A stretch of 64,000 bases of DNA from Pseudoalteromonas rubra (GCF_005887115.1 NZ_PNCJ01000005.1:62001-126000), one strand, 5' to 3'. Shown: positions 1-9,478, counted from the first letter of the stretch. The notes: generated by a model not told the origin, from the letters alone. Numbers and translations are program-made.

Positions 1-406
1 GTTGCTCTGCCAGCCCAGTATACGCAAGCATGGCACACAATGACTGAATAAGTTGCACGGGCACATACAAGCGAACTTTTTGCTCACTCAATGCCGCTTT
101 AAAGTAGAGCTGTTCCAGCCCGCCAATATGATCGTAATGCAGGTGCGTAATAAATACCGCCTGAGGAAGGGGCTGACTGCCAAAAACCCGCTTGAATCGC
201 AACAGGGTATCGTGACCGCAGTCGATCAGTAACCAGGGGGAATCATTACAACAGATAACACACGCTGAATTTCCAAGTTCCGCTGCACTGGCCGCCCCGA
301 CTCCGAGAAACAAGGCGCAATCCGGGATTCTTGCCGGCACCTGTTTATCACTCGTATTGTCCTGTGTCGGCCGGGTTACTATCGACTGTAACATTCGTCT
401 GCTCAT
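1..406 (-). CDS. MBL-fold metallo-hydrolase (partial, C-terminus outside window)
   Basis: Only the N-terminal ~135 residues lie in the window; the gene runs off the left edge. The frame reads MSRRMLQSIV at the start and carries the metallo-beta-lactamase metal-binding motif as THLHYDHIGG (HxHxDH), preceded by the usual core strand ending WLLIDCGHDTL. This places it in the RNase Z/phosphodiesterase/lactonase-like branch of zinc hydrolases with a Gly-Val-Gly N-terminal loop (LGVGAA). The substrate cannot be told from this fragment. It is divergent from the lipoprotein gene at 652, with 245 bp between them. The start ATG was chosen because no in-frame start with a better ribosome site is visible upstream. 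Confidence 0.8.
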   Translation of the reverse strand, partial: MSRRMLQSIVTRPTQDNTSDKQVPARIPDCALFLGVGAASAAELGNSACVICCNDSPWLLIDCGHDTLLRFKRVFGSQPLPQAVFITHLHYDHIGGLEQLYFKAALSEQKVRLYVPVQLIQSLCAMLAYTGLAEQ

Positions 407-651
407 CAAAGAAAGTCACTCGGTACACGTCCAATGCTAGATGCAATAATTGACAATTCAGTGACATACTCAAACAACACACATAATTAGTTACACTAAT
501 ATTTGGTCAATTTAACTAAAGTAAGTCACTATACGTCTAGCGCCAAGGCCCACATTATTATGTAACAACATGATATTATTAAACTTTACCTCTTTGGCAC
601 TTGTTTTGCTAACTCCTGTACATATCAAAAAGAACAAAATGGAAACTCACC

Positions 652-1680
652 ATGATAAAAACACTCTCTCCTTTATTCGCAGCATTAGCACTCAGTGGTT
701 GTGTGATCCATATTGATGGCCACAGCAAAACAGTAGCGGATGTAGAGCTGCAAAAAAGCCTGACACTGGATGCAGCACACCTCTCCAGCCTGGTCGCAGA
801 TACCAGTGCAGGTTCACTGGATATCGTTGGTGACGAGAACCTTACACACATTGAAGTCGATGCCAAGATTCTAACCGACAAAGAGCATAGCTATCAGCTC
901 AGTCTTGAACAGGACGGCAATAACGCTCGGCTGGTCGCAAAACAAAACACCCGAGTTGGCATTGTCTGGTACAGCGGCAATAGCCCCAGAATCGATCTCA
1001 CTGTTCGTGTGCCTAAACACCTGGCATTGGATATTGACGATAGCTCTGGTGACATTGCCATTACAGGAATGACAGGTGATATTGAGCTGGAAGACGGTTC
1101 CGGGGACATCAGTATCAATGGCGCAGCCAATGTCAAAATTGATGATGGCTCAGGACAAATGCTTATCCGTGGTGTCAGCGGCATGCTGGATATCGAAGAT
1201 GGCTCTGGTGACATCAGTATTCAGGGCGGCAGTCAGCTAAAACTCGACGATGGTTCAGGACAGATTTATATCACTGACATACGTGGTGATATGGACATCG
1301 AAGATGGCTCGGGCGACCTGCAAATCATTGGTGGCCGCGCGCTTAATCTGGACGATGACTCGGGCAACATTAGCCTGACCGATCTCAGTGGCGACCTGAC
1401 CATAGTCGATGGTTCCGGTAATCTCGAGATCCGTGGCGGCAACTCGCTGGACTTACGCGATGACTCCGGCTTTATCAGAGTTCAGAACTTACAGGGTAGT
1501 GCCAACATAAACGATGGCAGTGGTAACCTGGTAGTACAAAACATCAAAGGCCACGTTACCATAGATGATGACTCTGGCGACATCGAAGTGATTGAAGCAG
1601 GTGGCCTCACCATCACAGGTGACACTTCGGGTGGCCAGCGCATTGAAAAAGTCCGGGGCGAGGTCAACATTCGCGACTAG
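652..1680 (+). CDS. Repeat-rich DUF4097-like lipoprotein (beta-solenoid)
   Basis: Predicted 342-residue lipoprotein. The first 17 residues form a signal peptide ending in a lipobox (ALSGC, Cys17). From about residue 125 to the end the protein is an array of ~20-residue repeats built around (D/E)DGSG(D/Q/N)(I/L)xIxG, with about ten copies. Such Asp/Gly turns alternating with hydrophobic strands are typical of DUF4097/adhesin-like right-handed beta-solenoids, and the acidic turns could bind calcium (inference). The nucleotide repeats create long open frames on the opposite strand; these are artefacts. It is monocistronic, with a divergent hydrolase upstream and an SDR 134 bp downstream. Role unknown; a cell-envelope structural or adhesive function is plausible. 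Confidence 0.85.
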   Translation: MIKTLSPLFAALALSGCVIHIDGHSKTVADVELQKSLTLDAAHLSSLVADTSAGSLDIVGDENLTHIEVDAKILTDKEHSYQLSLEQDGNNARLVAKQNTRVGIVWYSGNSPRIDLTVRVPKHLALDIDDSSGDIAITGMTGDIELEDGSGDISINGAANVKIDDGSGQMLIRGVSGMLDIEDGSGDISIQGGSQLKLDDGSGQIYITDIRGDMDIEDGSGDLQIIGGRALNLDDDSGNISLTDLSGDLTIVDGSGNLEIRGGNSLDLRDDSGFIRVQNLQGSANINDGSGNLVVQNIKGHVTIDDDSGDIEVIEAGGLTITGDTSGGQRIEKVRGEVNIRD

Positions 1681-1814
1681 TGCGATGTAATACCAGTCCA
1701 CATTATTAGAAAAAGAACGACACTTTTTGCAAGTAAAGCGTCACCTTTTGCCAGTGCACTTCTTGATGTCAGCTTCTACAATGGCATCATCAACTCAGGT
1801 AACAAGGTGACATC

Positions 1815-2594
1815 ATGACTTACACAAACACAGCACTCATTACAGGCGCGTCTTCAGGTATTGGTTTGGAACTCGCTCGCTTACATGCTCAGCAAGGAGG
1901 CGATCTGGTTCTGGTTGCCCGCTCAGAAGGTAAACTCAATACGCTGAAAAATGAACTGGAGCAAGCTTATGGTGTCAACGCCTGTGTTATTACTGCCGAC
2001 CTGACTGATCCTGACTCAGCACAACAGATTTACACAGCAACCAGGCAGCAGGGGATTGAAGTCGATATCCTGATCAACAATGCCGGCTTCGGTGGCCATG
2101 GCTTTTTTCATGAACGTGAACTGCAAGCGGACCTCGAAATGATCCAGGTGAACATCAGTAGCCTGATTGCGCTAACTCACTTGTTTGTTCAGGACATGAC
2201 GGCGCGTAAAAGCGGCAAAATCCTTAACGTGTCTTCCACCGCATCGTTTATCCCGGGCCCGCTACAAGCCACTTATTATGCAACCAAAGCTTTTGTTACC
2301 TCGTTTTCTCAAGCCCTGGCAGAAGAGCTGAAGGAGCAGGGGATCAGCGTCACAGCGCTATGCCCGGGTGCCGTAGCCACGGAGTTTGCCAAGACAGGCA
2401 ACCTGGAAGAGCTGGCAGTATTCAAGCAAGGTAAAAGCGCTACCTCTGTGGCCAAATGTGGTTATCAGGCCATGCAAAAAGGCAAACTATTGGCGTTTAA
2501 TGAGCCTGTGTTAAACTTCTTGCTAAACTGGATAGTACCTCTGTTACCTCGCTCTCTGGTATTGTCTATGTCTCGCCGCACAATGGAAAAGTAA
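1815..2594 (+). CDS. SDR family NAD(P)-dependent oxidoreductase
   Basis: Classical short-chain dehydrogenase/reductase of 259 residues, the usual family length. The nucleotide-binding motif is TGASSGIG (residues 10-17), the structural NNAG motif is present (DILINNAGFGG), the catalytic Ser lies in LNVSSTASF, and the catalytic pair is Tyr154-x3-Lys158 (YYATK). The subgroup resembles the YqjQ/DltE-like SDRs that act on lipophilic carbonyls, but the substrate is not determinable. AAGGTG lies 7 bases before the ATG. Its stop codon overlaps the start of the following AraC-type regulator by one base, so the two are translationally coupled and the regulator may control this enzyme. Confidence 0.93.
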   Translation: MTYTNTALITGASSGIGLELARLHAQQGGDLVLVARSEGKLNTLKNELEQAYGVNACVITADLTDPDSAQQIYTATRQQGIEVDILINNAGFGGHGFFHERELQADLEMIQVNISSLIALTHLFVQDMTARKSGKILNVSSTASFIPGPLQATYYATKAFVTSFSQALAEELKEQGISVTALCPGAVATEFAKTGNLEELAVFKQGKSATSVAKCGYQAMQKGKLLAFNEPVLNFLLNWIVPLLPRSLVLSMSRRTMEK

Positions 2595-3613
2595 TGAAGC
2601 GTACCTCCAAATTTACCCTGTCGCCCCATTGCCTGATCTTGTTTAAAGATCTTGGTCTGGATCAGGAGCAACTGTTAAAGCAGGCACAATTACCAGCCGA
2701 CCTGTGGCAGAGCTTGCCCACGTCATTGAGCGCCGCACAGTATTTTGACCTGTGGCACGCCATGGAAGGGCAAATTGGTGAAACGCTGCCACTTAAACTG
2801 GCACAACATCTCAACGTTGAGGCCTTCGATCCGGCCATTTTCGCTTGTCTTTGTAGTGCCAACCTGAGTGCAGCGATGCGTCGTCTCAGCAGTTATAAAC
2901 CGCTGATTGGACCGCTTACCCTGGATGTTCATGAAGACGCTCAGGGCTTATTACTCAGCCTGGATTGTTATGGCTACGATAAGCCTTTACCTAAATCGGT
3001 TGAACTGTGTGAGCTGGCATTTTTCACCCAACTCGCCCGTCTTGCAACCCGCACTCAAATCATACCCAGTGCGTTATACGTTACACAGCTTCCCGACAAC
3101 GCCACAGAATTTAATGAGTATTTTGGCATCGAACTTACACTCAGCCACCAGGTTGCACTGCGCTTCAGCACGGAGGATGCACAGCGTCCATTTCTGACTG
3201 AAAACGCCGCCATGTGGTCGTTCTTTGAAAATGATCTTGCTCGTCGACTGGCTGAGCTCGATGCCTCTGCCAGTATGACGCAGAAAGTCAAAGCCCTGCT
3301 GATGGAGCTATTGCCATCAGGGCAGGTGAGTGCCGAGCAGGTAGCCGGAAAACTGGCGATTAGCAAGCGTACTTTACAGCGCAAACTGGATGGTGAATCT
3401 GCCAACTTTCAGTCTTTGTTAAGCACATTGCGCTCTGATCTGGCCCGCCAATATCTGCGCCGCTCCAGTATGTCGTTGCAAGAGATCGCCTTTTTACTCG
3501 GCTTTAGTGACGCCAATACGTTTATCCGGGCATTTAGTCAGTGGCATGGCATGCCCCCAGGTCAGTTTAGGCATCAGAATGAAGCGGGTGCTAATAAGGA
3601 TTATTCAATTTAA
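2594..3613 (+). CDS. AraC family transcriptional regulator (OruR/ArgR-like N-terminal domain)
   Basis: 339 residues. The first ~190 residues resemble the arabinose-binding-type N-terminal domain of the PF12625 AraC subfamily (OruR, VirF-like), which senses small ligands. The C-terminal ~100 residues hold the double helix-turn-helix: first helix region at AEQVAGKLAISKRTLQRKL, second at SLQEIAFLLGFSDANTFIRAF, followed by the family signature WHGMPPGQFR. It starts one base inside the stop codon of the upstream SDR, so the two form an operon. It probably regulates its own operon and perhaps lipid or amine metabolism (inference). Confidence 0.93.
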   Translation: MKRTSKFTLSPHCLILFKDLGLDQEQLLKQAQLPADLWQSLPTSLSAAQYFDLWHAMEGQIGETLPLKLAQHLNVEAFDPAIFACLCSANLSAAMRRLSSYKPLIGPLTLDVHEDAQGLLLSLDCYGYDKPLPKSVELCELAFFTQLARLATRTQIIPSALYVTQLPDNATEFNEYFGIELTLSHQVALRFSTEDAQRPFLTENAAMWSFFENDLARRLAELDASASMTQKVKALLMELLPSGQVSAEQVAGKLAISKRTLQRKLDGESANFQSLLSTLRSDLARQYLRRSSMSLQEIAFLLGFSDANTFIRAFSQWHGMPPGQFRHQNEAGANKDYSI

Positions 3614-3682
3614 TAGAAAAGTTGGATAGGCGTTTATTCCGATAACACATAAAATTTAACGTCACACTATCGGACGTTAACT

Positions 3683-5845
3683 TTGAAGAACTTATTCGCC
3701 TTAACCTTTGCTGCTCAACTTTGTGCACTCTGGCCCTCAGTCTCACACAGCGCGGATTTTGCATCCTATGCGCAACAGTTTCCATTAAAAGGGAAAAAAG
3801 ACTTCCGCACAGCACTTGAAGAAGGCGAAGCGCTCCTCGCAGAATCTACTCTGACCCCAGAGCAACGCACCTTTGTCCTGCACAGAACCGCTTTGCATCT
3901 GGTGCGGCTCGACGATTATGACCGCGCTCAGATCAGGTTGGATGCGTTAGAGTCGCATTTAACCGCCCACCCTGATAACTCTATGCTGGGGAAATATCAC
4001 TGGGTACGCGGTGACCTGGCATATCGCCTGAGCGACAGCCAAACCGCTCAAACGCACTTTCTGAAAGCCAGCGAGTTCTTTTCGCGCACTCAGGACTGGC
4101 GCATGCTCAGTCATGCCCATCGCATGGTCGCCAATGCCGTCGCAAAAGGCAGCCCAGACCTAAATGCAATTGAACATATCACACTCGCCAAGCACTATGC
4201 TGAATTAGACAACAACATTCCACTGCACAATGCTGCATTTGATACCGAAGCCCGCATATATAAGCTCTTTGGCCAGTTAGACAGAGCGCTGGAGAGTCGT
4301 CAGGACCAGCTCACCTGGCTTAAGAAGCAAGCAACCCCAGACCCGGCCATGTTGTCAGCCACGTACTATGGCCTTGCTGATATATTCGTTGATTTTGGCG
4401 ATCATCAGGCGGCACTGGATGGATTTTTACAATCCTACAGCTTTGATGCACAAGTCAACGATCGCCTCTATATGGGGCAGAATCAGATCCGGATCGCAGA
4501 ACAATATTTGCAACTGAATGACCTGGATGCCGCGGAAAAAGCGTTTGAGCAAGCCAAAACACTCAACGAGGAAATTAACCATAAGCGCAACCTCGGCTGG
4601 GCCATTGCCGGCTTAGGTCGTGTGCAATTAGCCAAAGCAGATTACCCACAGGCGGCCAGTTTAATTGGCCAGGGTCTGGCATTAATCAACCCAGACACCA
4701 GCCGAGCCCTGTACCTGAACAATCTCGTCTGGTATGCCAGCGCTTTGAGCCATCAAAGCCCTGTTCAGGCCATTGAACAACTGACGCCTTATTTCACCGC
4801 TAGTGCAACTGATACTATGATTGAGGCAGCCAAAGTGCTGGCGTTTGCTCATCAGCAACAGCAGAACTTTAAAGCAGCCCTGACCTATCAGACACATGCC
4901 ACTACACTGCTCAAACAACAAACAGAGCAATCCAGACTGACCCGGCTGGCAGCGAAAAAGCGCGATGCCGAGCTCAATTTAGAAACACTCAAAGTCAACC
5001 AGCTGCAAAGTGGACTAGATGAACAAAAGCGTCAGAGCAGAATGCAGAGTGTTGTGCTCGCAGCCGCCATCATCGTGCTGCTGAACTTTTTCCTGATGTT
5101 TTACCTGTATCATCTGAAAAAACGCAAAGTGATGGAGAAAGAAGCCACAGTGCTGAATCAGGCACTGACACTCAAACAGCAGCTGCTTGCGGATGTATCA
5201 CATGAGCTGCGAACGCCCCTGACCGTGCTTAAGCTCAATATTGAGGCGCTGCAACACAATTTGATTACTGATCCGGATGCCACCTATCAGTTGATGCAAA
5301 GTCGCCTGTCAATGCTCAACACACTTATCGCCGATATTTATGAGCTGGCGCAGGCAGATACCCATAGTTTACAACTCGATTTGCAGACCAGGCCAGCGCG
5401 CGTGCTATTTGATGAATTACTCAGCAGTATCAAACCCTTAATAGAACAAGATGACTTAACTCTGACGACAGACAACCGTCTGGCAGACACCGACCTCATT
5501 GTCTGCGACAGCAACCGGATGCATCAGATTTTCAATAATCTGGCACGCAACAGCTGTCATTACAGCAACAAGCCAGGACGCGTCAGCGTGATAATAGCCC
5601 GACAAGAGAGCCTGTTGGTGTGCCACTTTGACGACTCCAGTCCCGGCGTCAGTGATGAGGACCTGCCTCGCCTCACCGAACGCCTTTATCGGTGCGATAA
5701 ATCTCGCAGTCGTGACCTTGGTGGTTCAGGACTCGGACTCTCTATCTGTCAGAAACTCACCGAATTACATCAGGGCACACTGTCCTTATCGCACAGTGAA
5801 CTGGGCGGACTTAGGGTAACACTCACCCTTCCCCTGAATACTTAA
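3683..5845 (+). CDS. TPR-containing sensor histidine kinase, TTG start
   Basis: 720 residues. Signal peptide (KNLFALTFAAQLCALWPSVS), then a periplasmic region of ~420 residues rich in TPR-like helical pairs, a short coiled coil, one membrane segment (about 456-478) and a cytoplasmic kinase. The phosphoacceptor is His507 in VSHELRTPL; the N-box is NNLARNSCHYS and the G-box is GGSGLGLSI, so all catalytic boxes are intact. No ATG lies near the N-terminus, and only the TTG at 3683 keeps the signal peptide, so a TTG start was chosen. No response regulator is adjacent, so the kinase is an orphan here; its partner must be elsewhere. The TPR sensor suggests that the signal is a peptide or protein. 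Confidence 0.9.
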   Translation: MKNLFALTFAAQLCALWPSVSHSADFASYAQQFPLKGKKDFRTALEEGEALLAESTLTPEQRTFVLHRTALHLVRLDDYDRAQIRLDALESHLTAHPDNSMLGKYHWVRGDLAYRLSDSQTAQTHFLKASEFFSRTQDWRMLSHAHRMVANAVAKGSPDLNAIEHITLAKHYAELDNNIPLHNAAFDTEARIYKLFGQLDRALESRQDQLTWLKKQATPDPAMLSATYYGLADIFVDFGDHQAALDGFLQSYSFDAQVNDRLYMGQNQIRIAEQYLQLNDLDAAEKAFEQAKTLNEEINHKRNLGWAIAGLGRVQLAKADYPQAASLIGQGLALINPDTSRALYLNNLVWYASALSHQSPVQAIEQLTPYFTASATDTMIEAAKVLAFAHQQQQNFKAALTYQTHATTLLKQQTEQSRLTRLAAKKRDAELNLETLKVNQLQSGLDEQKRQSRMQSVVLAAAIIVLLNFFLMFYLYHLKKRKVMEKEATVLNQALTLKQQLLADVSHELRTPLTVLKLNIEALQHNLITDPDATYQLMQSRLSMLNTLIADIYELAQADTHSLQLDLQTRPARVLFDELLSSIKPLIEQDDLTLTTDNRLADTDLIVCDSNRMHQIFNNLARNSCHYSNKPGRVSVIIARQESLLVCHFDDSSPGVSDEDLPRLTERLYRCDKSRSRDLGGSGLGLSICQKLTELHQGTLSLSHSELGGLRVTLTLPLNT

Positions 5846-6078
5846 TTAAGTTGATTGGTACAACGCCTCGCTCATCAGCAGCTGGTCAACTTCCCTTTCG
5901 TACAGTTTTACTTTTGAGTAATTCATACTACCTTGAAAAACATCATCGTCAGAGTGCAATACGCATCTGACAAAGTGTTTGTTCCATTTTTTCAATCGAA
6001 CCAATTAATTTAACCCATTATACAAATGAATCGGTGTGGCTGATAATGGCTCCATCGAAATCAAAGGAGACACACATT

Positions 6079-6807
6079 ATGCTAAACAATATCGAAGGTC
6101 AGACAGTTCCTCAGGTTACTTTTCCGGTACGTGAAAACGACGAATGGAAGAACATCAGCACAGACGACCTGTTCAAAGGTAAAACTGTTGTAGTTTTCTC
6201 ATTACCTGGTGCGTTTACACCGACCTGTTCCTCAACTCACTTACCACGTTACAACGAGCTGGCTGGCGTGTTTAAACAAAATGGGGTTGATGAGATCGTC
6301 TGTATCTCGGTTAACGATACCTTTGTGATGAACGCCTGGGCCAAAGATCAGGAAGCCGAAAACGTCACCCTTATCCCGGACGGAAACGGCGAGTTTTCTG
6401 AAGGTATGGGCATGCTGGTTGACAAAAAAGAGTTAGGCTTTGGCAAACGTAGCTGGCGTTATTCTATGCTGGTCAAAGACGGTGTGATTGCAAAAATGTT
6501 CATCGAGCCAGACGTACCGGGCGACCCGTTTGAAGTATCAGACGCAGACACTATGCTTGAGTACATAAACCCAGAGCAAGTTAAACCTGAGCCTGTCTCT
6601 ATTATCACTAAGCCTGGTTGTCCTTTCTGTGCCAAAGCAAAAGCACTGCTGGATGAAAAAGGCTTGGTTTATGAAGAATTGGTATTGGGTCAGCAAGCGA
6701 CATTGACTAGCCTTAAAGCCCTGTCTGGCCGCGAAACGGTCCCTCAGGTATTCATCGGCGGCAAGCACATTGGTGGCTCCGACGACTTAGCGGCGCACTT
6801 CGCTTAA
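6079..6807 (+). CDS. Hybrid peroxiredoxin-glutaredoxin (Prx5-Grx fusion)
   Basis: Two-domain thiol peroxidase. Residues 1-~165 are a Prx5-type peroxiredoxin with peroxidatic Cys50 in PGAFTPTCS. Residues ~173-242 are a glutaredoxin with the CPFC pair at 181/184. The fusion lets the Grx domain reduce the Prx domain using glutathione, as in the Haemophilus influenzae hybrid enzyme. An upstream in-frame ATG at 6034 exists, but AAAGGAGA sits 8 bases before the ATG at 6079 and family members begin there. The next gene is a pyridine-nucleotide disulfide reductase, 90 bp downstream, and probably works with it in peroxide defence. Typically controlled by OxyR; no clear OxyR site was identified. Confidence 0.95.
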   Translation: MLNNIEGQTVPQVTFPVRENDEWKNISTDDLFKGKTVVVFSLPGAFTPTCSSTHLPRYNELAGVFKQNGVDEIVCISVNDTFVMNAWAKDQEAENVTLIPDGNGEFSEGMGMLVDKKELGFGKRSWRYSMLVKDGVIAKMFIEPDVPGDPFEVSDADTMLEYINPEQVKPEPVSIITKPGCPFCAKAKALLDEKGLVYEELVLGQQATLTSLKALSGRETVPQVFIGGKHIGGSDDLAAHFA

Positions 6808-6897
6808 TGTCTGTGCAGGCTTAATTACAAGCCTAGTAACACATCTGTAAAGGGGCGTTACAGCCCCTCAATACTCCCCCTTGCTCAGAGGTAAAAC
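6808..6897 (+). other. Prx-reductase spacer with two short hairpins
   Basis: The 90-bp gap holds two short inverted repeats: AGGCTT...AAGCCT at about 6822-6837, and GGGGC...GCCCC at about 6853-6867. Neither is followed by a clear T run. They could attenuate transcription into the downstream reductase or stabilise the upstream message; this is inference. Confidence 0.35.
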
Positions 6898-8346
6898 ATG
6901 AAACAACTTGAAACTGACGTCGTCGTCATTGGTGCGGGCACAGCTGGGCTCAGCGCCTATCGTAATGCCAAACAATCTACTGATAATGTGTTAATGATCG
7001 AAGCCGGTGCATATGGCACTACTTGCGCACGTGTCGGCTGTATGCCCAGCAAGTTGTTGATTGCAGCAGCAGAAGCAGCCCACAGCGTCACTGAAGCGCC
7101 AAAATTCGGAGTCAATACCACGCCCCCCGACATCGATGGTAAAGCCGTGATGGCAAGGGTGCGCAGTGAACGAGATCGGTTTGTTGGCTTTGTACTGGAA
7201 GCTGTGGATGAACTGCCCGAACAAGACAGGATCAAAGGGTATGCACGCTTTTTGGATGCGCATCGAGTTCAGATCGATGACCATACCGTGATAACAGCAA
7301 AGCGATTTGTGATTGCAACCGGCTCAAGACCGAATGTACCAGGATTCTTTCAAGCATTTGGCGATCGCCTTATTATTAACGACGATGTCTTCGACTGGCA
7401 GGACTTGCCAGAGTCTGTTGCGGTGTTTGGTCCCGGAGTGATAGGTCTTGAGCTGGGTCAGGCACTACATCGACTGGGCGTTAAGGTGAAGCTCTTTGGA
7501 GTAGGGGGTAACATTGGACCTCTCACAGATCCACAAATTCAGGATTATGCCAATACTGTGTTTGCAGAAGAGTTTTACGTTGACAGTGATGCCAAAGTGT
7601 CTGATATGAAACAAGTCGGTGACAAAGCTCAGCTCACCTACATTGACCGTGATGGCAAACCGCAAACAGAGCAGTTTGATTATGTGCTGGCTGCAACGGG
7701 CAGGGTGCCGAATGTCGACAAACTGGGCCTTGAAAATACCGGTATAGAATTGGATGAGCGCGGTGTGCCACTGGCTGATTCACATACAATGCAATGCGGT
7801 GAAAGCCATATATTCATTGCCGGTGATGCCAGTAACCAGATCCCATTACTGCATGAAGCCGCCGATCAGGGCACCATTGCTGGTCAAAATGCCGGACGTT
7901 TTCCGGATGTGCGCAATGGTCTGCGACGTGCACCGATTGCAGCCGTATTTAGTGATCCGCAAATCGCCATGGTAGGAGAAAGTTTTAAACAGCTGAACGA
8001 GCGATATGGCAAATGTGGCTGCTTCGCAATCGGTGAAGTGAGTTTTGAAAACCAGGGCCGTAGCCGGGTTATGCACAAGAATAAGGGCTATATGCACCTG
8101 TATGCAGAGCAGGGCAGTGGTTTGTTTTTAGGTGCGGAGTTCATCGGTCCTGCCGCCGAGCATATGGCGCACTTGCTCGCCTGGGCGGTACAAAATAAGA
8201 TGACGGTACCTCAAATGCTGGACATGCCTTTTTACCACCCAGTCATCGAGGAAGGCTTGCGTACAGCACTGCGCAATCTTAACGCCAAACTTAAATTTGG
8301 TCCGGATATTGTCCAGCACTGTATGGAGTGTGGCCCGGGCGCATAA
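6898..8346 (+). CDS. Dihydrolipoamide dehydrogenase-like pyridine nucleotide-disulfide oxidoreductase
   Basis: 482 residues, class I flavoprotein disulfide reductase. FAD-binding VVIGAGTAG near the N-terminus, redox-active Cys43 and Cys48 in TTCARVGCMPSK, an NAD-binding VFGPGVIGLELG in the middle, a second FAD motif IFIAGDAS, and the C-terminal dimerisation domain with the catalytic His-Glu region HPVIEEGLR. It is more divergent than the housekeeping Lpd of the dehydrogenase complexes and carries an extra C-terminal CxxC (CMECGPGA), which may add a second dithiol relay. Its position directly after the Prx-Grx fusion suggests that it supplies reducing power in oxidative stress. The physiological disulfide substrate is not known from sequence. 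Confidence 0.9.
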   Translation: MKQLETDVVVIGAGTAGLSAYRNAKQSTDNVLMIEAGAYGTTCARVGCMPSKLLIAAAEAAHSVTEAPKFGVNTTPPDIDGKAVMARVRSERDRFVGFVLEAVDELPEQDRIKGYARFLDAHRVQIDDHTVITAKRFVIATGSRPNVPGFFQAFGDRLIINDDVFDWQDLPESVAVFGPGVIGLELGQALHRLGVKVKLFGVGGNIGPLTDPQIQDYANTVFAEEFYVDSDAKVSDMKQVGDKAQLTYIDRDGKPQTEQFDYVLAATGRVPNVDKLGLENTGIELDERGVPLADSHTMQCGESHIFIAGDASNQIPLLHEAADQGTIAGQNAGRFPDVRNGLRRAPIAAVFSDPQIAMVGESFKQLNERYGKCGCFAIGEVSFENQGRSRVMHKNKGYMHLYAEQGSGLFLGAEFIGPAAEHMAHLLAWAVQNKMTVPQMLDMPFYHPVIEEGLRTALRNLNAKLKFGPDIVQHCMECGPGA

Positions 8347-8398
8347 TACATATCCGGCAGTCCAGTCTTAACCTGACTATAAGCTGCACACAAGTCGT

Positions 8399-8436
8399 GC
8401 CGATAAGGTTTATTTCTCATCACCTTATCGGCTTTG
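8399..8436 (+). terminator. Hairpin terminator after the disulfide reductase
   Basis: An 11-bp perfect inverted repeat (GCCGATAAGGT / ACCTTATCGGC) around a 12-base loop, followed by a short T-rich tail. It lies 50 bp after the reductase stop codon. Confidence 0.7.
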
Positions 8437-8552
8437 ATGCTTTGCGCATGTCCTTAAATCGCATTCAGGGCCAAAGTGGTTACTCTGTGAATTAAGCAGT
8501 GGTACCATGAGTACCTCTTTTGTTCCACAATTCATTCAATAAGGGACCACCC

Positions 8553-8909
8553 GTGATACAGAGAATTGATACCAAACAACGCATGAGTCGCATCGTAAAA
8601 CACAACGGCACAATTTATTTATGTGGTCAGGTGTGCAAAGACGCTGAGCAGGGCATTAAAGAGCAAACCGCCACCATGCTTGAGAAAGTTGATGAGCTGT
8701 TGCAACAGGCAGGCAGTGATCGTCAGCATATCCTGTCTGCAACGATTTACATTAAAGACATGAAGTACTTTAGTGACATGAACGAAGTGTGGGACGCCTG
8801 GGTTCCTGAAGGCCATGCACCTGCGCGCGCCTGTGTGGAAGCCGCAATGGCGCGAGACGCTCTGTTAGTAGAAATTTCAGTGATTGCCGCCGAGATCAAC
8901 CCCAGCTAA
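8553..8909 (+). CDS. RidA family protein (YoaB-like)
   Basis: 118 residues of the RidA/YER057c/UK114 family, whose members deaminate reactive enamine/imine intermediates or act as related hydrolases. The start is the GTG at 8553: AAGGGA is positioned 7 bases upstream, and family members begin [14 protein letters not shown]. The longer ATG frame from 8520 adds an unrelated N-terminus. The family core GTIYLCGQV and the active-site Arg region PARACVEA are present. Monocistronic, with its own downstream terminator. Confidence 0.9.
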   Translation: MIQRIDTKQRMSRIVKHNGTIYLCGQVCKDAEQGIKEQTATMLEKVDELLQQAGSDRQHILSATIYIKDMKYFSDMNEVWDAWVPEGHAPARACVEAAMARDALLVEISVIAAEINPS

Positions 8910-8940
8910 AGCAGCTGTGGTTTACTGGCCGGTGCAAGCG

Positions 8941-8967
8941 AAAAGCTTGGTCTGACTGAGCTTTTTT
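8941..8967 (+). terminator. Rho-independent terminator after the RidA gene
   Basis: Stem AAAAGCT / AGCTTTTTT separated by 11 bases, ending in a six-T run, 31 bp after the RidA stop codon. Confidence 0.65.
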
Positions 8968-9101
8968 ACTGGTCACCAGGCATTGCGTCGTGACATATTT
9001 AGTGTATGAAAAATACACAAAAATCACATCTAAGATTCATTGTTAGTTCCTATATTTGATGCGACTTCAATCGGAGTCGGAAATCATCATAAGGAAATAT
9101 C

Positions 9102-9437
9102 ATGAAAAAACTATCTCTATTAGCTGCATCAGCAGCACTTGTTTTATCTGCAAGCGCGAATGCCGCGCACTGGTGTGAAGCCTTTATCGAGCGTGTAGTA
9201 CCAAACTCAATGGGCATTACAGTCTATTCAACCAGCGCTTACGACGGCCGAACACTAGATGTCATGCACAAAGATTACGACGACAGCAACTTCGGCGGCA
9301 TCTATATGCGTGCTCTGGATGCGCAAAAATACCGCTACAAGGTTCGCCTTTACCCTGTTGAAGCAAAAGGGGAAGAAGATGGTGCGCGTTGTGACGATGG
9401 TGTCAAAGACTATCTGCGTACTATTTACCGTCCATAA
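9102..9437 (+). CDS. Small secreted protein of unknown function
   Basis: 111 residues. A clear Sec signal peptide (MKKLSLLAASAALVLSASANA) is followed by an ~90-residue mature domain with exactly two cysteines (HWCEAF near the new N-terminus and ARCDDG near the end), which could form one disulfide in the periplasm. AAGGAA lies about 8 bases before the ATG. No recognised family. It sits alone between two terminators. Confidence 0.8.
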   Translation: MKKLSLLAASAALVLSASANAAHWCEAFIERVVPNSMGITVYSTSAYDGRTLDVMHKDYDDSNFGGIYMRALDAQKYRYKVRLYPVEAKGEEDGARCDDGVKDYLRTIYRP

Positions 9438-9452
9438 CACCTGATATAAAGA

Positions 9453-9478
9453 GCAGGCTTTACTCAGCCTGCTTTTGT
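9453..9478. terminator. Bidirectional terminator between convergent genes
   Basis: Stem AGCAGGCT / AGCCTGCT with a 6-base loop and a TTTT tail on the plus strand, between the small secreted protein and the bicupin gene, which converge here. Confidence 0.75.

Noticed and set aside
894..1670. Long open frames on the strand opposite the repeat-rich lipoprotein
   Set aside because: They mirror the DDGSG codon repeats, begin and end with the repeats and have no ribosome site; an artefact of repeat structure.
6034..6078. Upstream start of the Prx-Grx gene
   Set aside because: The 15-codon extension has no ribosome site and lies before a strong one at 6061-6070; family members start at the later ATG.
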